Of a stretch of 11,423 bases of DNA, positions 9,201 through 11,423 are shown in pieces; position 1 is the stretch's first letter, and every line of letters begins with the position of its first letter. The DNA lies in the NCBI GenBank assembly GCA_001598975.1, contig BBXU01000312.1:1-11423 (forward strand). The letters are read 5' to 3'. The translations under genes and the position numbers were made by a program. Below the pieces are notes generated by a model, which saw nothing but the letters and a program-made list of their open reading frames with translations, did no database searches and was not told the origin of the DNA. Source of the DNA: Parachlorella kessleri. Taxonomy: Eukaryota; Chlorophyta; Trebouxiophyceae; Chlorellales; Chlorellaceae.

Positions 9201-11393
9201 AGGCCTAGGCCAGCCAGTTTTGGATCAAAGTGGTGCTGGCTTCTGCTGCAGCTCTTGGTCCAAGGCTAGCTAGGCTGGAAGTGCTGCTTAGGGTGCTTAA
9301 CCCCCCCCCCCCCCCCCTCGAGTGTTTTCCACAGGCTGCCACATTGCTATTGGAACGGGCGCCGAAAATGATGTGCTTGCCTGGACTCTCCTAGAAGAGA
9401 TTTCTGTGCTGGCTGAGTGAACCCGGAGGGCCCTTGTGCGTATTGCCGTGCAGGATGCCGACCAATTCTGGCAGCTGTCGCCCCCCGCTCAAGACACGCT
9501 GGAGGCGGCGCTGGGGAAGGAGGAAGAGGCTGCCTCCATCACGTGAGTAGGGCAGGGGCTGCTGCCTGCCTTAAGGTGTCCCTTGGCAGTGTTTGGCGAA
9601 GCAATGCCACTGCTTGAAACTTTTTCACACCGCAAGCATGCGGGGGGGGCGTGTCACCAGCGCTGCAGGGCGCGGTGCTTGCATCCAAGAAAAGGTGGAC
9701 AGTGGACAGTCTTGGCAGCCCATGCCTCCACCAAAGCAGCGCTGGCATGGCAGTACTGCCTTCCGCAAGCACCTGTACTGCTGGTGGCTGCCTGCTTCCT
9801 CTGGTGATTTTGTGACTTCTCCACTTATTAAGTTTTTGTTGACCTGCCCCTCCTACCTGCCTCCTTGTTGCAGCTTTGGCTGGAGTGTAGAGAGGGACAA
9901 CCCCCCGCCTTCCGGCAGTGGTGGCCCCATGTGCCAAGGGGCAGTCAGCATCAAGCTGGCTGGCAGCTCCCGGCAGGGCCTGCTGGGCATGCTGCGGGTG
10001 AGCGGGAGCGGCGGCGCGCTGTGCCTGCTTCGCTAGGTTGCAGCAGCTGGTTTGCGGGGTGTGGTGAGGCCTGGCTCCTAGCCTGGTTGGGGTGCTCCTG
10101 TGTGAAAACTTGTTGGGGGTTGTGGGGGTTTCAGCGGGGAGCCCGGCCATGCCGCCCGGCCCGCAAGCGTCCGAGAACAGCTGGCGCCGTTCGGTGCATG
10201 CTGCTTGAGGGCAAAGGCCGCTTGCGACCTGCATGCCAGGGAAGCTGCCCGGTGGGCACACAAGTAATGTAGCAACAACTACTATAATAAACGTTGAAAT
10301 CATTATTGGACCAGTGCTCAGCTTAGTCATTGTGCCACGCCTGCCGCAGGGCGAGCAGCCGCATGCAGAGCTGCTGCGGTACAATGCCAGCGACCCCGGC
10401 AGCCACGGGCCGGGGGGGAGGGGGTCCCGGGGGCTGTACCCCCTTCTGTGGCTGCTGCGGGGGGACGTGTGCACGGCACGGGCCCTGCAAAGCAACGAGA
10501 TCGGCAAGGTGGGAGGGCATCACACACAGCACATCTCGATTCCAATCAGCTCCATAGGATGCTTGGGCAGGGGCCCCACCGCTCAAGCTTTTGGGTGCCC
10601 CTTCTGCAGTCGCCAATCGTGCAGGCACGGCCTCGCAAGCCTCCCCCTTGGTTGCTGGGGCGTGTGCAGATTTGCTGGGTCCCCACTGGGCAAGCTTTTC
10701 TGCAGCCCTGCGCGCCTCACTTTCTTTTTCCCGCGTGCCTGACTTGCAGATTGGCGGGGCGTCCAGACGGCGTCTCCCCTCCGACTACAGCTGGGCCGAC
10801 CAGTGGGTGGCGTGCAACGCCTCGCTGCACTCACAGGTGTGCTTCCGGAGGCATGGCCTGCTTGCAGTCTCCGCTGTGCTGTGCCGTGCGGAGCTGGGCT
10901 CCCGCTGGCATCTGCACGTCCCCGTTACCAACATGGGCATCCTAGCAAACATGGGAGGGTGATGGTGGTGGTGGTGTTGGTCTGTGTGTGTGGTGGCGGG
11001 GGCTTCCTTGTCCACGGCTGGTCTGGATGGTGGTAGTTGCACAGTCACTCCTCCCAGCACACACGCAGGCTCTCCTAGGGGCCGGGTTCAGTAGGACTGC
11101 TGTGGTGGGCATTGTGTGGTGGCCATGGTTGCGTAGCTGCTTTCGCTACCTGCTGACATGGTACAAAGGAATGGGCTCCGGGCCAAGCCCACAAGCCATT
11201 CCCCAAGGCCCTTGTGTGTGTAGTTGGCTTGGCTGCAGGCTGACAATGCTTCACAGGCAGATGCTCTGGCGCTAGCAGCAGCCGGTGGGGGGTCCTGGTG
11301 GACCCTGAAATGCGGGCTGGTGGATTCCAGCGATACCCCCATCGAGGCGCAGGAGGAACAGGCCACTTGTGGAGAGGGATATCAGGGACCCAG
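32..11393 (+). CDS. PIEZO: PIEZO mechanosensitive ion channel, 3' part of a split gene (19 exons, both ends open)
   Basis: PIEZO proteins are very large homotrimeric cation channels opened by membrane tension. Proposed join: 32-206, 592-692, 1283-2208, 2374-2533, 3211-3290, 3370-3841, 4306-4410, 4751-4957, 5213-5304, 5711-5840, 6443-6607, 7183-7326, 8123-8246, 8592-9101, 9454-9542, 9874-9997, 10350-10508, 10750-10836, 11257-11393. Every junction is GT-AG and all phases agree, giving about 1,328 codons. Family evidence seen directly: DYSLLLSFYPLSMLLYSLV and VLSEAIII in the blade, VMDRVAY before the anchor, the signature PF(x2)E(x6)W (7268-7303), TTLPLGDWLKLEDI in the anchor, the outer helix at 8592-8670, and QFWQLSPPAQ and SWWTLKC in the cap. 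These occur in the PIEZO order and spacing. The N-terminal blade lies upstream; the inner pore helix and C-terminal domain lie downstream. Family assignment is near certain. Exon edges are firm except between 2150 and 3370. Confidence 0.9.
151..380 (+). repeat. Tandem copy of exon 1 3' end plus donor inside the intron
   Basis: The segment from about 151 to 211 (end of the exon plus GTGGGCAG) recurs at about 240-304, an offset of 89 bases, with a handful of substitutions. The copy keeps "CCCAGCCGC.CCTACTGGCAG" and a donor-like GTAGGC. A third, shorter trace (TTGTCATGCTG...CACGCTCTGTCCAT) lies at about 339-377, matching the spacer and start of the second unit. Because 89 is not a multiple of 3, the copied codons are out of frame with exon 1. 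Confidence 0.85.
207..591 (+). other. Intron made almost wholly of copies of its flanking exon edges
   Basis: 385-base GT-AG intron (GTGGGC...CCCGCAG). Its 5' half holds one full and one partial copy of the end of the upstream exon; its 3' half holds two copies of the start of the downstream exon. An 11-base C run lies at 469-479. No other gene is seen. Confidence 0.8.
385..692 (+). repeat. Threefold tandem copy of the exon 2 start with its acceptor
   Basis: The 25-base block coding VLSEAIII occurs at 394-418, 510-534 and 601-625 (offsets 116 and 91). Each copy has a CAG upstream (391-393, 498-500, 589-591). After the first two copies a shared tail follows (GACT..TGG..GGAAG.TCATGTGACTA and a C-rich stretch), so the unit includes polypyrimidine tract, acceptor and exon start. 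Only the third copy continues into the conserved reading frame. Copy 1 reaches TAA at 421-423 and copy 2 reaches TAA at 558-560 when read in the phase left by exon 1. Confidence 0.88.
592..692 (+). CDS. PIEZO: PIEZO exon 2 of window: blade helix
   Basis: Residues 59-91 plus two bases of the next codon. VALVLSEAIIIAQYAYLV is a transmembrane helix equivalent to the PIEZO segment that carries a conserved Glu (T/S-E-.-hydrophobic) and then runs into an aromatic Q-Y/F region. PTRLGCHFISPDLVR is the following loop. Acceptor CCCGCAG at 585-591; donor GCAG|GTGGGT. The exon ends with AG, which joins C of the next exon to make Ser, giving ...DLVR-S-LEVLGLHTS. This is the third and only productive copy of a tandemly repeated exon start. 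Confidence 0.88.
693..1282 (+). other. Intron, 590 bases, no gene seen
   Basis: GTGGGT...TGTGCAG. The sequence is mixed, with CT-rich stretches near 1105-1150. A block at 1027-1062 (AGTCTGGAGGGGG...) weakly resembles the start of the next exon (AGCCTGGAGGTGC...) and may be a decayed copy, but I cannot confirm this by eye. No conserved PIEZO segment is missing across this junction. Confidence 0.7.
1283..2208 (+). CDS. PIEZO: PIEZO exon 3 of window: last helix of a blade unit plus long cytosolic loop
   Basis: Residues 93-400. It opens with LEVLGLHTS and the helix RCLPLFLVYLATLMHTYGL, matching the family pattern "..LGL......D/LPLF.VY.A.L.HR". From about residue 124 it becomes a Gly/Ala/Ser/Pro-rich cytosolic region with GTPPPPP, acidic patches and a short amphipathic part near 1846-1960 (ISRWSSRLGQGAIQGSTALW). 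A charged stretch EGKLQRVLDSYREADIEAA (2072-2130) looks helical. The donor is uncertain. AAG|GTACGG at 2153/2154 looks good but its phase does not fit the next exon; GAG|GTGATC at 2208/2209 fits. An 11-G run (2163-2173) lies between them. Confidence 0.8.
2374..2533 (+). CDS. PIEZO: PIEZO exon 4 of window: acidic cytosolic loop
   Basis: Residues 402-453. DVSLRFGAALLQRRAALGL is followed by an acidic stretch, GGDSDDEEGSEER, and PPDDVPNLTFQAAG. The acceptor is AAGCAG, a NAGNAG site where either AG keeps the frame (one residue more or fewer). The proposed donor is GGCAG|GTGTTT at 2533. The open frame runs on to a stop at 2634 and would add a hydrophobic stretch (CFLCFASLVLFVAGVVVLPL), but the family has no helix at this point and the phase then fits nothing downstream. 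No conserved motif is present; the call rests on frame and composition. Confidence 0.6.
2534..3210 (+). other. Intron, 677 bases, carrying a minisatellite
   Basis: Proposed GTGTTT...TTGCCAG intron. The 5' third holds the tandem array at 2623-2835. A small direct repeat follows: AAGGG.GCCGCTGCTGAAGGG occurs at about 2966-2985 and 2997-3018. Nothing else is recognised. Intron limits are less certain than elsewhere. Confidence 0.5.
2623..2835 (+). repeat. Minisatellite, eight units of about 24-26 bases
   Basis: Unit core TAGGTATTGCTGTGGCAGG followed by CACGC. Eight cores can be counted, joined by CACGCTG, CACGCT or CACGCGG, so later unit lengths alternate. The last unit has one extra G (TTGCTGGTGGCAGG) and then decays. 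Every unit contains GTATTGCTGTGGCAG, which begins with GT and ends with CAG. The units abut without spacers. Confidence 0.95.
3211..3290 (+). CDS. PIEZO: PIEZO exon 5 of window (tentative small exon)
   Basis: Residues 455-480. Acceptor TTGCCAG at 3204-3210; very good donor GAAG|GTAAGT at 3290/3291. The frame VVESCKARLQLELSFAEGG followed by RPPLPTE is the only one open across the exon from that acceptor, and it joins in phase to both the exon ending at 2533 (AG+G = Arg) and the exon starting at 3370 (G+CT = Ala). There is no motif; it lies in the variable cytosolic loop. An alternative would use the AG at 3244-3245 in another frame. Confidence 0.5.
3370..3841 (+). CDS. PIEZO: PIEZO exon 6 of window: Gln/Glu/Gly-rich cytosolic linker
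   Basis: Residues 482-637. It starts GLVAPPANLIDIDTQQ after acceptor CGCTGCAG (3362-3369). It then becomes strongly low-complexity: QQAQQAQQREAEEEDGEEG, GEQEEGVGVYGEDAVDDE, and further QQAQQ and GQQGGQQ runs. It ends SSYPDLSRMGPLQL. Donor CTCAG|GTGAGA. It is probably disordered and cytosolic, equivalent in place to the acidic intracellular clasp/linker region of animal PIEZO but not alignable to it. The intron before it is only 79 bases. Confidence 0.72.
3842..4305 (+). other. Intron, 464 bases, no gene seen
   Basis: GTGAGA...CCCCTCTCAG with a C-rich tract before the acceptor. Loose complementary blocks (CCTGGTGGCCATGCC at 3989-4003; ACCATGCCTGG at 4121-4131) could pair weakly. Nothing else stands out. 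Confidence 0.7.
4306..4410 (+). CDS. PIEZO: PIEZO exon 7 of window
   Basis: Residues 639-672. Acceptor CCCTCTCAG with a strong pyrimidine tract; donor GCCG|GTGAGT. It encodes LQQVVSQSPGGGEVSLLFEV and then VPVKSTPANSHDWCR, which is ordinary, not low-complexity, sequence. It joins in phase to both neighbours (AG+G = Arg; CG+T = Arg). It sits in the cytosolic region shortly before the pore-proximal helices. No family motif is recognised in it. Confidence 0.68.
4411..4750 (+). other. Intron, 340 bases, no gene seen
   Basis: GTGAGT...CTCCCGCAG. Open frames in it are shadows; no repeat or copy of an exon edge is clear. Confidence 0.7.
4751..4957 (+). CDS. PIEZO: PIEZO exon 8 of window: linker before pore-proximal helices
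   Basis: Residues 674-741. VAGWPLRSLNPGRDAAATLL, then RHKSDPAAAEHAGGGG, a Gly/Glu-rich stretch, and VEVVSAEHHGRQAQDW. Acceptor CTCCCGCAG, donor ACTG|GTGAGT. The final TG plus G of the next exon make the Trp in QAQDWYAATAAVDF, which matches the PIEZO pattern "..D.YA......D...F" at the start of the next membrane helix. The last ~36 bases with the donor are copied downstream. Confidence 0.78.
4922..5165 (+). repeat. Tandem copies of exon 8 3' end plus donor
   Basis: The block 4922-4994 (GTCTGCGGAGCACCACGG..., CAGGACTGGTGAGTGCGGCAT) recurs at 5009-5080, offset 87 bases. In the copy the donor GGTGAGT has become CGGAGT, so it no longer offers GT there. A third, partial copy at about 5130-5163 keeps GTGAGTGCAGCA and GGTGTACC. 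The intron 4958-5212 consists largely of these copies. Confidence 0.85.
5213..5304 (+). CDS. PIEZO: PIEZO exon 9 of window: pore-proximal transmembrane helix
   Basis: Residues 743-772. YAATAAVDFVAFIYVALFYQ is a hydrophobic helix followed by NVVSSARSLT. It matches the PIEZO helix in which an Asp (V/A-D-F/V-..F) sits near the start, followed by a short loop. Acceptor ATGCTAG at 5206-5212 is unusual (TAG rather than CAG). Donor ACAG|GTGAGC. Confidence 0.87.
5305..5710 (+). other. Intron, 406 bases, with a perfect hairpin
   Basis: GTGAGC...GCGAGCAG, with a C-run pyrimidine tract at 5675-5700. It holds the inverted repeat at 5369-5406 and two related blocks, TAGCTTCCCACTCACATTC (from 5326) and TAGCTTCCCTCTCACATC (from 5382). 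Confidence 0.72.
5369..5406 (+). repeat. Perfect 13-base inverted repeat, hairpin in intron
   Basis: Arm CCTAGCTGATGTG (5369-5381) and arm CACATCAGCTAGG (5394-5406) are exact reverse complements with a 12-base loop. It would form a stable stem in the pre-mRNA. There is no T-run after it, so it is not a bacterial-type terminator. Confidence 0.9.
5711..5840 (+). CDS. PIEZO: PIEZO exon 10 of window: helix with the DR motif
   Basis: Residues 774-815. TEITNEHVVPLGYLLTLIL and LLFMLIVMDRVAYTVGSPLG then KALLHV. This is the conserved PIEZO block "..VP..F...LL..F..M..DR..Y......GK", seen in plant and animal members. Acceptor GCGAGCAG; donor GTCAG|GTATTT at 5840. An earlier donor, CTGG|GTAAAG at 5818, would cut off the conserved Lys after Gly and breaks phase with the next exon, so 5840 is preferred. 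Confidence 0.9.
5841..6442 (+). other. Intron, 602 bases, with a decayed copy of the next exon start
   Basis: GTATTT...CATGTGCAG. At 5957-5976 there is a short CATGG/CATAG run (GCATAGCATGGCATGGCATG). At 6300-6353 lies a degenerate copy of the start of the following exon. No PIEZO segment is missing across this junction. Confidence 0.72.
6290..6353 (+). repeat. Decayed upstream copy of exon 11 start with acceptor
   Basis: CTGTACGCTGGGCACTGCCTG (in part) and TTCCGGAGCCCCTTGCCTC at 6309-6352 align with TTGTACTTTGGGTACTGCCTG (in part) and TTCTGGAGCCCCCTCACCTC of exon 11, about 144 bases downstream, with one gap. A TTGCCCAG acceptor-like sequence precedes it at 6295-6302. It is more diverged than the other edge copies; I judge it real from the length of the match. 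Confidence 0.65.
6443..6607 (+). CDS. PIEZO: PIEZO exon 11 of window: two pore-proximal helices
   Basis: Residues 817-870. QLALYFGYCLSLFWSPL is one helix; after TSSGARAHL the second, RALIIIKCASFVLSALQL, leads to RTGYPPPASYR. This matches the PIEZO block "..L.Y..KC..F.LSA.QIR.GYP" closely, including the Lys-Cys pair and the Gly-Tyr-Pro turn. Acceptor CATGTGCAG, donor TACAG|GTGCGC. Confidence 0.92.
6608..7182 (+). other. Intron, 575 bases, with a short direct repeat
   Basis: GTGCGC...TTTGTGCCAG. It contains a TG-rich run (6855-6890) and, near the acceptor, a doubled GGCCGGTGTCACTGTTATC at 7109-7127 and 7135-7153 (offset 26). No gene is seen. Confidence 0.75.
7109..7153 (+). repeat. Direct repeat of 19 bases, two copies
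   Basis: GGCCGGTGTCACTGTTATC is present twice, exactly, separated by 7 bases. It lies 30-75 bases upstream of the acceptor at 7182, where branch points usually lie. It does not resemble a flanking exon. Confidence 0.85.
7183..7326 (+). CDS. PIEZO: PIEZO exon 12 of window: PFEW signature and anchor
   Basis: Residues 872-918. NGMGRHSFVFMRHVSTLNGL then AFQVFAAVPFLYELRELLDW and SCTPTTLP. PFLYELRELLDW fits the family signature PF(x2)E(x6)W exactly (7268-7303). It is followed by T-T-L-P, the usual "TTL" leading into the anchor. Acceptor TTGTGCCAG; donor GCC|GTAAGT at 7327. Reading through the donor gives TAA at 7328-7330. The last 36 bases plus ~78 intron bases are repeated downstream four times in all. 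Confidence 0.95.
7291..7685 (+). repeat. Fourfold tandem repeat of exon 12 3' end plus donor, period 114-115
   Basis: Units start at 7291, 7405, 7519 and 7634 (GCTGCTGGAC or a variant). Units 1 and 2 differ at only two positions by eye (CCATACTCATACA versus CCGTACTCATGCA). Unit 3 is more diverged and unit 4 is partial. Each unit keeps the last 36 bases of the exon and a donor: GTAAGT at 7327 and 7441, GTGAGT at 7555 and 7672. Unit 1 is the functional exon end. Read in the exon phase, each donor carries a stop (TAA or TGA). Confidence 0.95.
7327..8122 (+). other. Intron, 796 bases: exon-edge repeats, then AT-rich tract
   Basis: GTAAGT...TATTTGCAG. The first ~350 bases are the tandem repeat. 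The middle (7690-8040) shows nothing recognisable. The last ~75 bases (8046-8118) are rich in ATTC/ATTT runs, far more AT-rich than the rest of the window, and serve as a long T-rich tract before the acceptor. Confidence 0.85.
8046..8118 (+). repeat. AT-rich, ATTC/ATTT simple-sequence tract before an acceptor
   Basis: Contains TTATTTATTCATTCATTTG, TTTATTCATTTG and ATTCATATATTGTTC, ending in ATTATTATTTGCAG at the acceptor. The composition contrasts sharply with the GC-rich surroundings. Confidence 0.8.
8123..8246 (+). CDS. PIEZO: PIEZO exon 13 of window: anchor helix
   Basis: Residues 920-960. LGDWLKLEDINNSLFLVTCD then RKARAQKPPGARQPRYLKFFQ. It matches the conserved PIEZO anchor "L..W...EDI...IF...C" and the basic stretch that follows (family: ..P.P.G.....K/R..KY). 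The preceding CC + G makes Pro, giving TTLPLGDW across the junction. Acceptor TTTGCAG, donor CTTCCAG|GTGGGT, phase 0. The tail coding YLKFFQ is duplicated downstream. Confidence 0.93.
8226..8440 (+). repeat. Tandem copies of exon 13 3' end plus donor
   Basis: TACCTCAAGTTCTTCCAGGT occurs at 8229-8248 and again at 8312-8331 (offset 83). The ~65 bases between them (CAGGGATCAGATTCCAGGGC, GGGGCTGACATGGCGA) recur in decayed form at about 8367-8440 (GGGATCCGATCCTGGGGCA, GGGGGCTGACATGGCTCAG, ending CACAGGTGGC). So there are two good copies and one poor one. Use of the second donor (GTGCGT, 8330) would bring in an in-frame TGA at 8301-8303. Confidence 0.9.
8247..8591 (+). other. Intron, 345 bases, half of it exon-edge copies
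   Basis: GTGGGT...TTGCCTGCAG. Positions 8247-8440 are the tandem copies of the exon 13 end; 8441-8591 shows nothing recognisable. Confidence 0.82.
8592..9101 (+). CDS. PIEZO: PIEZO exon 14 of window: outer pore helix and start of extracellular cap
   Basis: Residues 961-1130. GTLLFAVLLLLLWVPLLVFS is the outer helix, matching the family pattern of a hydrophobic helix ending W-.-PLL....S. SGNPTYQIPQILSFHVNMTI starts the cap, as in plant and animal PIEZO (S.NP.). Next is an insert of about 90 residues made of Gly, Ser, Thr and Ala (SSGGKLGGRLAGSS, GGTASSTAGGKSSTSGST and similar). After FPLFVAGDRRASGEW the cap resumes with LDDYDPSQIQLLCIAK. N-glycosylation sequons NMT (8700) and NGT (9033) fit an extracellular location. 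Donor CCAAG|GTGAGC. Confidence 0.92.
9102..9453 (+). other. Intron, 352 bases, with a 17-C run
   Basis: GTGAGC...TGCCGTGCAG. It contains C x17 at 9301-9317 and a small palindrome-like AGGCAGGCCTAGGCC at about 9199-9213. No gene is seen. Confidence 0.78.
9454..9542 (+). CDS. PIEZO: PIEZO exon 15 of window: cap domain
   Basis: Residues 1131-1159. DADQFWQLSPPAQDTLEAAL then GKEEEAASI. The motif W-.-.-SPP-..-...L is the conserved cap segment of PIEZO. Acceptor GCCGTGCAG, phase 0 on entry; donor ATCAC|GTGAGT leaves AC, completed to Thr by the next exon. Confidence 0.92.
9543..9873 (+). other. Intron, 331 bases, no gene seen
   Basis: GTGAGT...TCCTTGTTGCAG with a good pyrimidine-rich tract at 9843-9870. 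Nothing repeated or conserved is visible. Confidence 0.75.
9874..9997 (+). CDS. PIEZO: PIEZO exon 16 of window: cap domain
   Basis: Residues 1161-1201. Across the junction SITFGWSVERDNPPP matches the PIEZO cap pattern "..I...W.F.RD", a beta strand. PMCQGAVSIKLAGSSRQGLL then GMLR matches the following strand and helix (..LEL......R..L...L). Acceptor TTGTTGCAG, donor CTGCGG|GTGAGC, phase 0. Confidence 0.9.
9998..10349 (+). other. Intron, 352 bases, no gene seen
   Basis: GTGAGC...GCCTGCCGCAG. A short AT-rich stretch (10266-10310, with ATAATAAACGTTGAAATCAT) could hold the branch point. No conserved PIEZO block is missing here. Confidence 0.72.
10350..10508 (+). CDS. PIEZO: PIEZO exon 17 of window: cap domain
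   Basis: Residues 1202-1254, phase 0 at both ends. GEQPHAELLRYNASDPGSHG then a Gly-rich turn, GLYPLLWLLRGDVCTARALQ and SNEIGK. The hydrophobic YPLLWLL sits where the family has an "..IP.L.P.Y" strand. It carries the sequon NAS (10383). Acceptor TGCCGCAG, donor GGCAAG|GTGGGA. Family match is weaker than for the neighbouring exons; frame and phase are clear. Confidence 0.8.
10750..10836 (+). CDS. PIEZO: PIEZO exon 18 of window: cap domain
   Basis: Residues 1255-1283, phase 0 at both ends. IGGASRRRLPSDYSWADQWV then ACNASLHSQ. Acceptor GACTTGCAG, donor TCACAG|GTGTGC. It carries the sequon NAS (10816). No strong family motif, but it is Trp/Cys-containing and lies between clear cap exons, so it is probably a lineage-specific cap loop. 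Confidence 0.75.
10837..11256 (+). other. Intron, 420 bases, no gene seen
   Basis: GTGTGC...GCTTCACAG, with TGG/TG-rich simple sequence at 10958-11000. A block at 11066-11085 loosely resembles the next exon's start; this is too weak to call a copy. Confidence 0.72.
11257..11393 (+). CDS. PIEZO: PIEZO exon 19 of window: end of cap domain
   Basis: Residues 1284-1328 plus two bases. ADALALAAAGGGSWWTLKCG then LVDSSDTPIEAQEEQATCGE and GYQGPR. The WW pair followed by a short strand and Cys is the conserved end of the PIEZO cap, just before the inner pore helix. Acceptor CTTCACAG, donor CCCAG|GTGAGG. The next exons, outside the window, should encode the inner helix and the cytosolic C-terminal domain. 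Confidence 0.9.
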
Positions 11394-11410
11394 GTGAGGG
11401 GACTACTCTC

Positions 11411-11423
11411 GGGGGGGGGGGGG
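11411..11423 (+). repeat. Terminal homopolymer of 13 G
   Basis: The window stops inside a G run, 17 bases after the donor of the last exon. It may be a real intron G tract or the point where an assembly failed. Confidence 0.85.

Noticed and set aside
9539..10507. Long minus-strand open frame of 322 codons
   Set aside because: It runs across two exons and two introns of the PIEZO gene, has no recognisable domain, and is rich in Pro/Ala/His/Arg as expected for a shadow frame in GC-rich DNA.
1..11423. tRNA, rRNA, classical transposon, second gene
   Set aside because: I saw no tRNA cloverleaf, rRNA-like stretch, long terminal or terminal inverted repeats, or transposase/reverse transcriptase motifs on either strand.

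Overview
The whole window reads as one gene: the 3' part of a PIEZO mechanosensitive cation-channel gene on the + strand. It is cut by many GT-AG introns. Joining 19 exons from 32 to 11393 gives one open frame of about 1,328 codons in which every exon-exon phase fits. No start codon, stop codon, promoter or poly(A) site lies inside. The window enters the gene at an acceptor and leaves it at a donor followed by a run of 13 G, so the N-terminal blade and the last pore helix plus C-terminal domain lie outside. The organism is most likely a green alga (Chlorophyta, probably Chlorophyceae). This is inferred from GC-rich coding sequence, frequent GC-rich introns with (T)GCAG acceptors, and an Ala/Gly/Gln-rich protein style. 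The species cannot be told from this.

Layout: exons at 32-206, 592-692 and 1283 onward encode a distal transmembrane helical unit of the blade. The rest of the exon from 1283 and the exons up to 4957 encode a very long low-complexity cytosolic loop, rich in Gly/Ala/Gln and acidic residues. Exons 5213-5304, 5711-5840 and 6443-6607 encode the pore-proximal helical unit. Exons 7183-7326 and 8123-8246 encode the anchor, with the PIEZO signature PF(x2)E(x6)W. Exon 8592-9101 holds the pore-lining outer helix and the start of the extracellular cap. Exons 9454-11393 continue the cap.

The most unusual thing is in the introns. At six places an exon edge with its splice site has been copied in tandem into the neighbouring intron: the ends of exons at 206, 4957, 7326 and 8246, and the starts of exons at 592 and 6443. 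There are two to four copies each, mostly with periods of about 83-116 bases (144 in one case). The copies range from nearly identical (7291-7518) to strongly decayed, and many still carry usable-looking GT donors or AG acceptors followed by in-frame stops. An eight-unit minisatellite (2623-2835), whose unit contains a GT...AG segment, fills another intron. No RNA genes, CRISPR arrays, classical transposons or second protein-coding genes were found.
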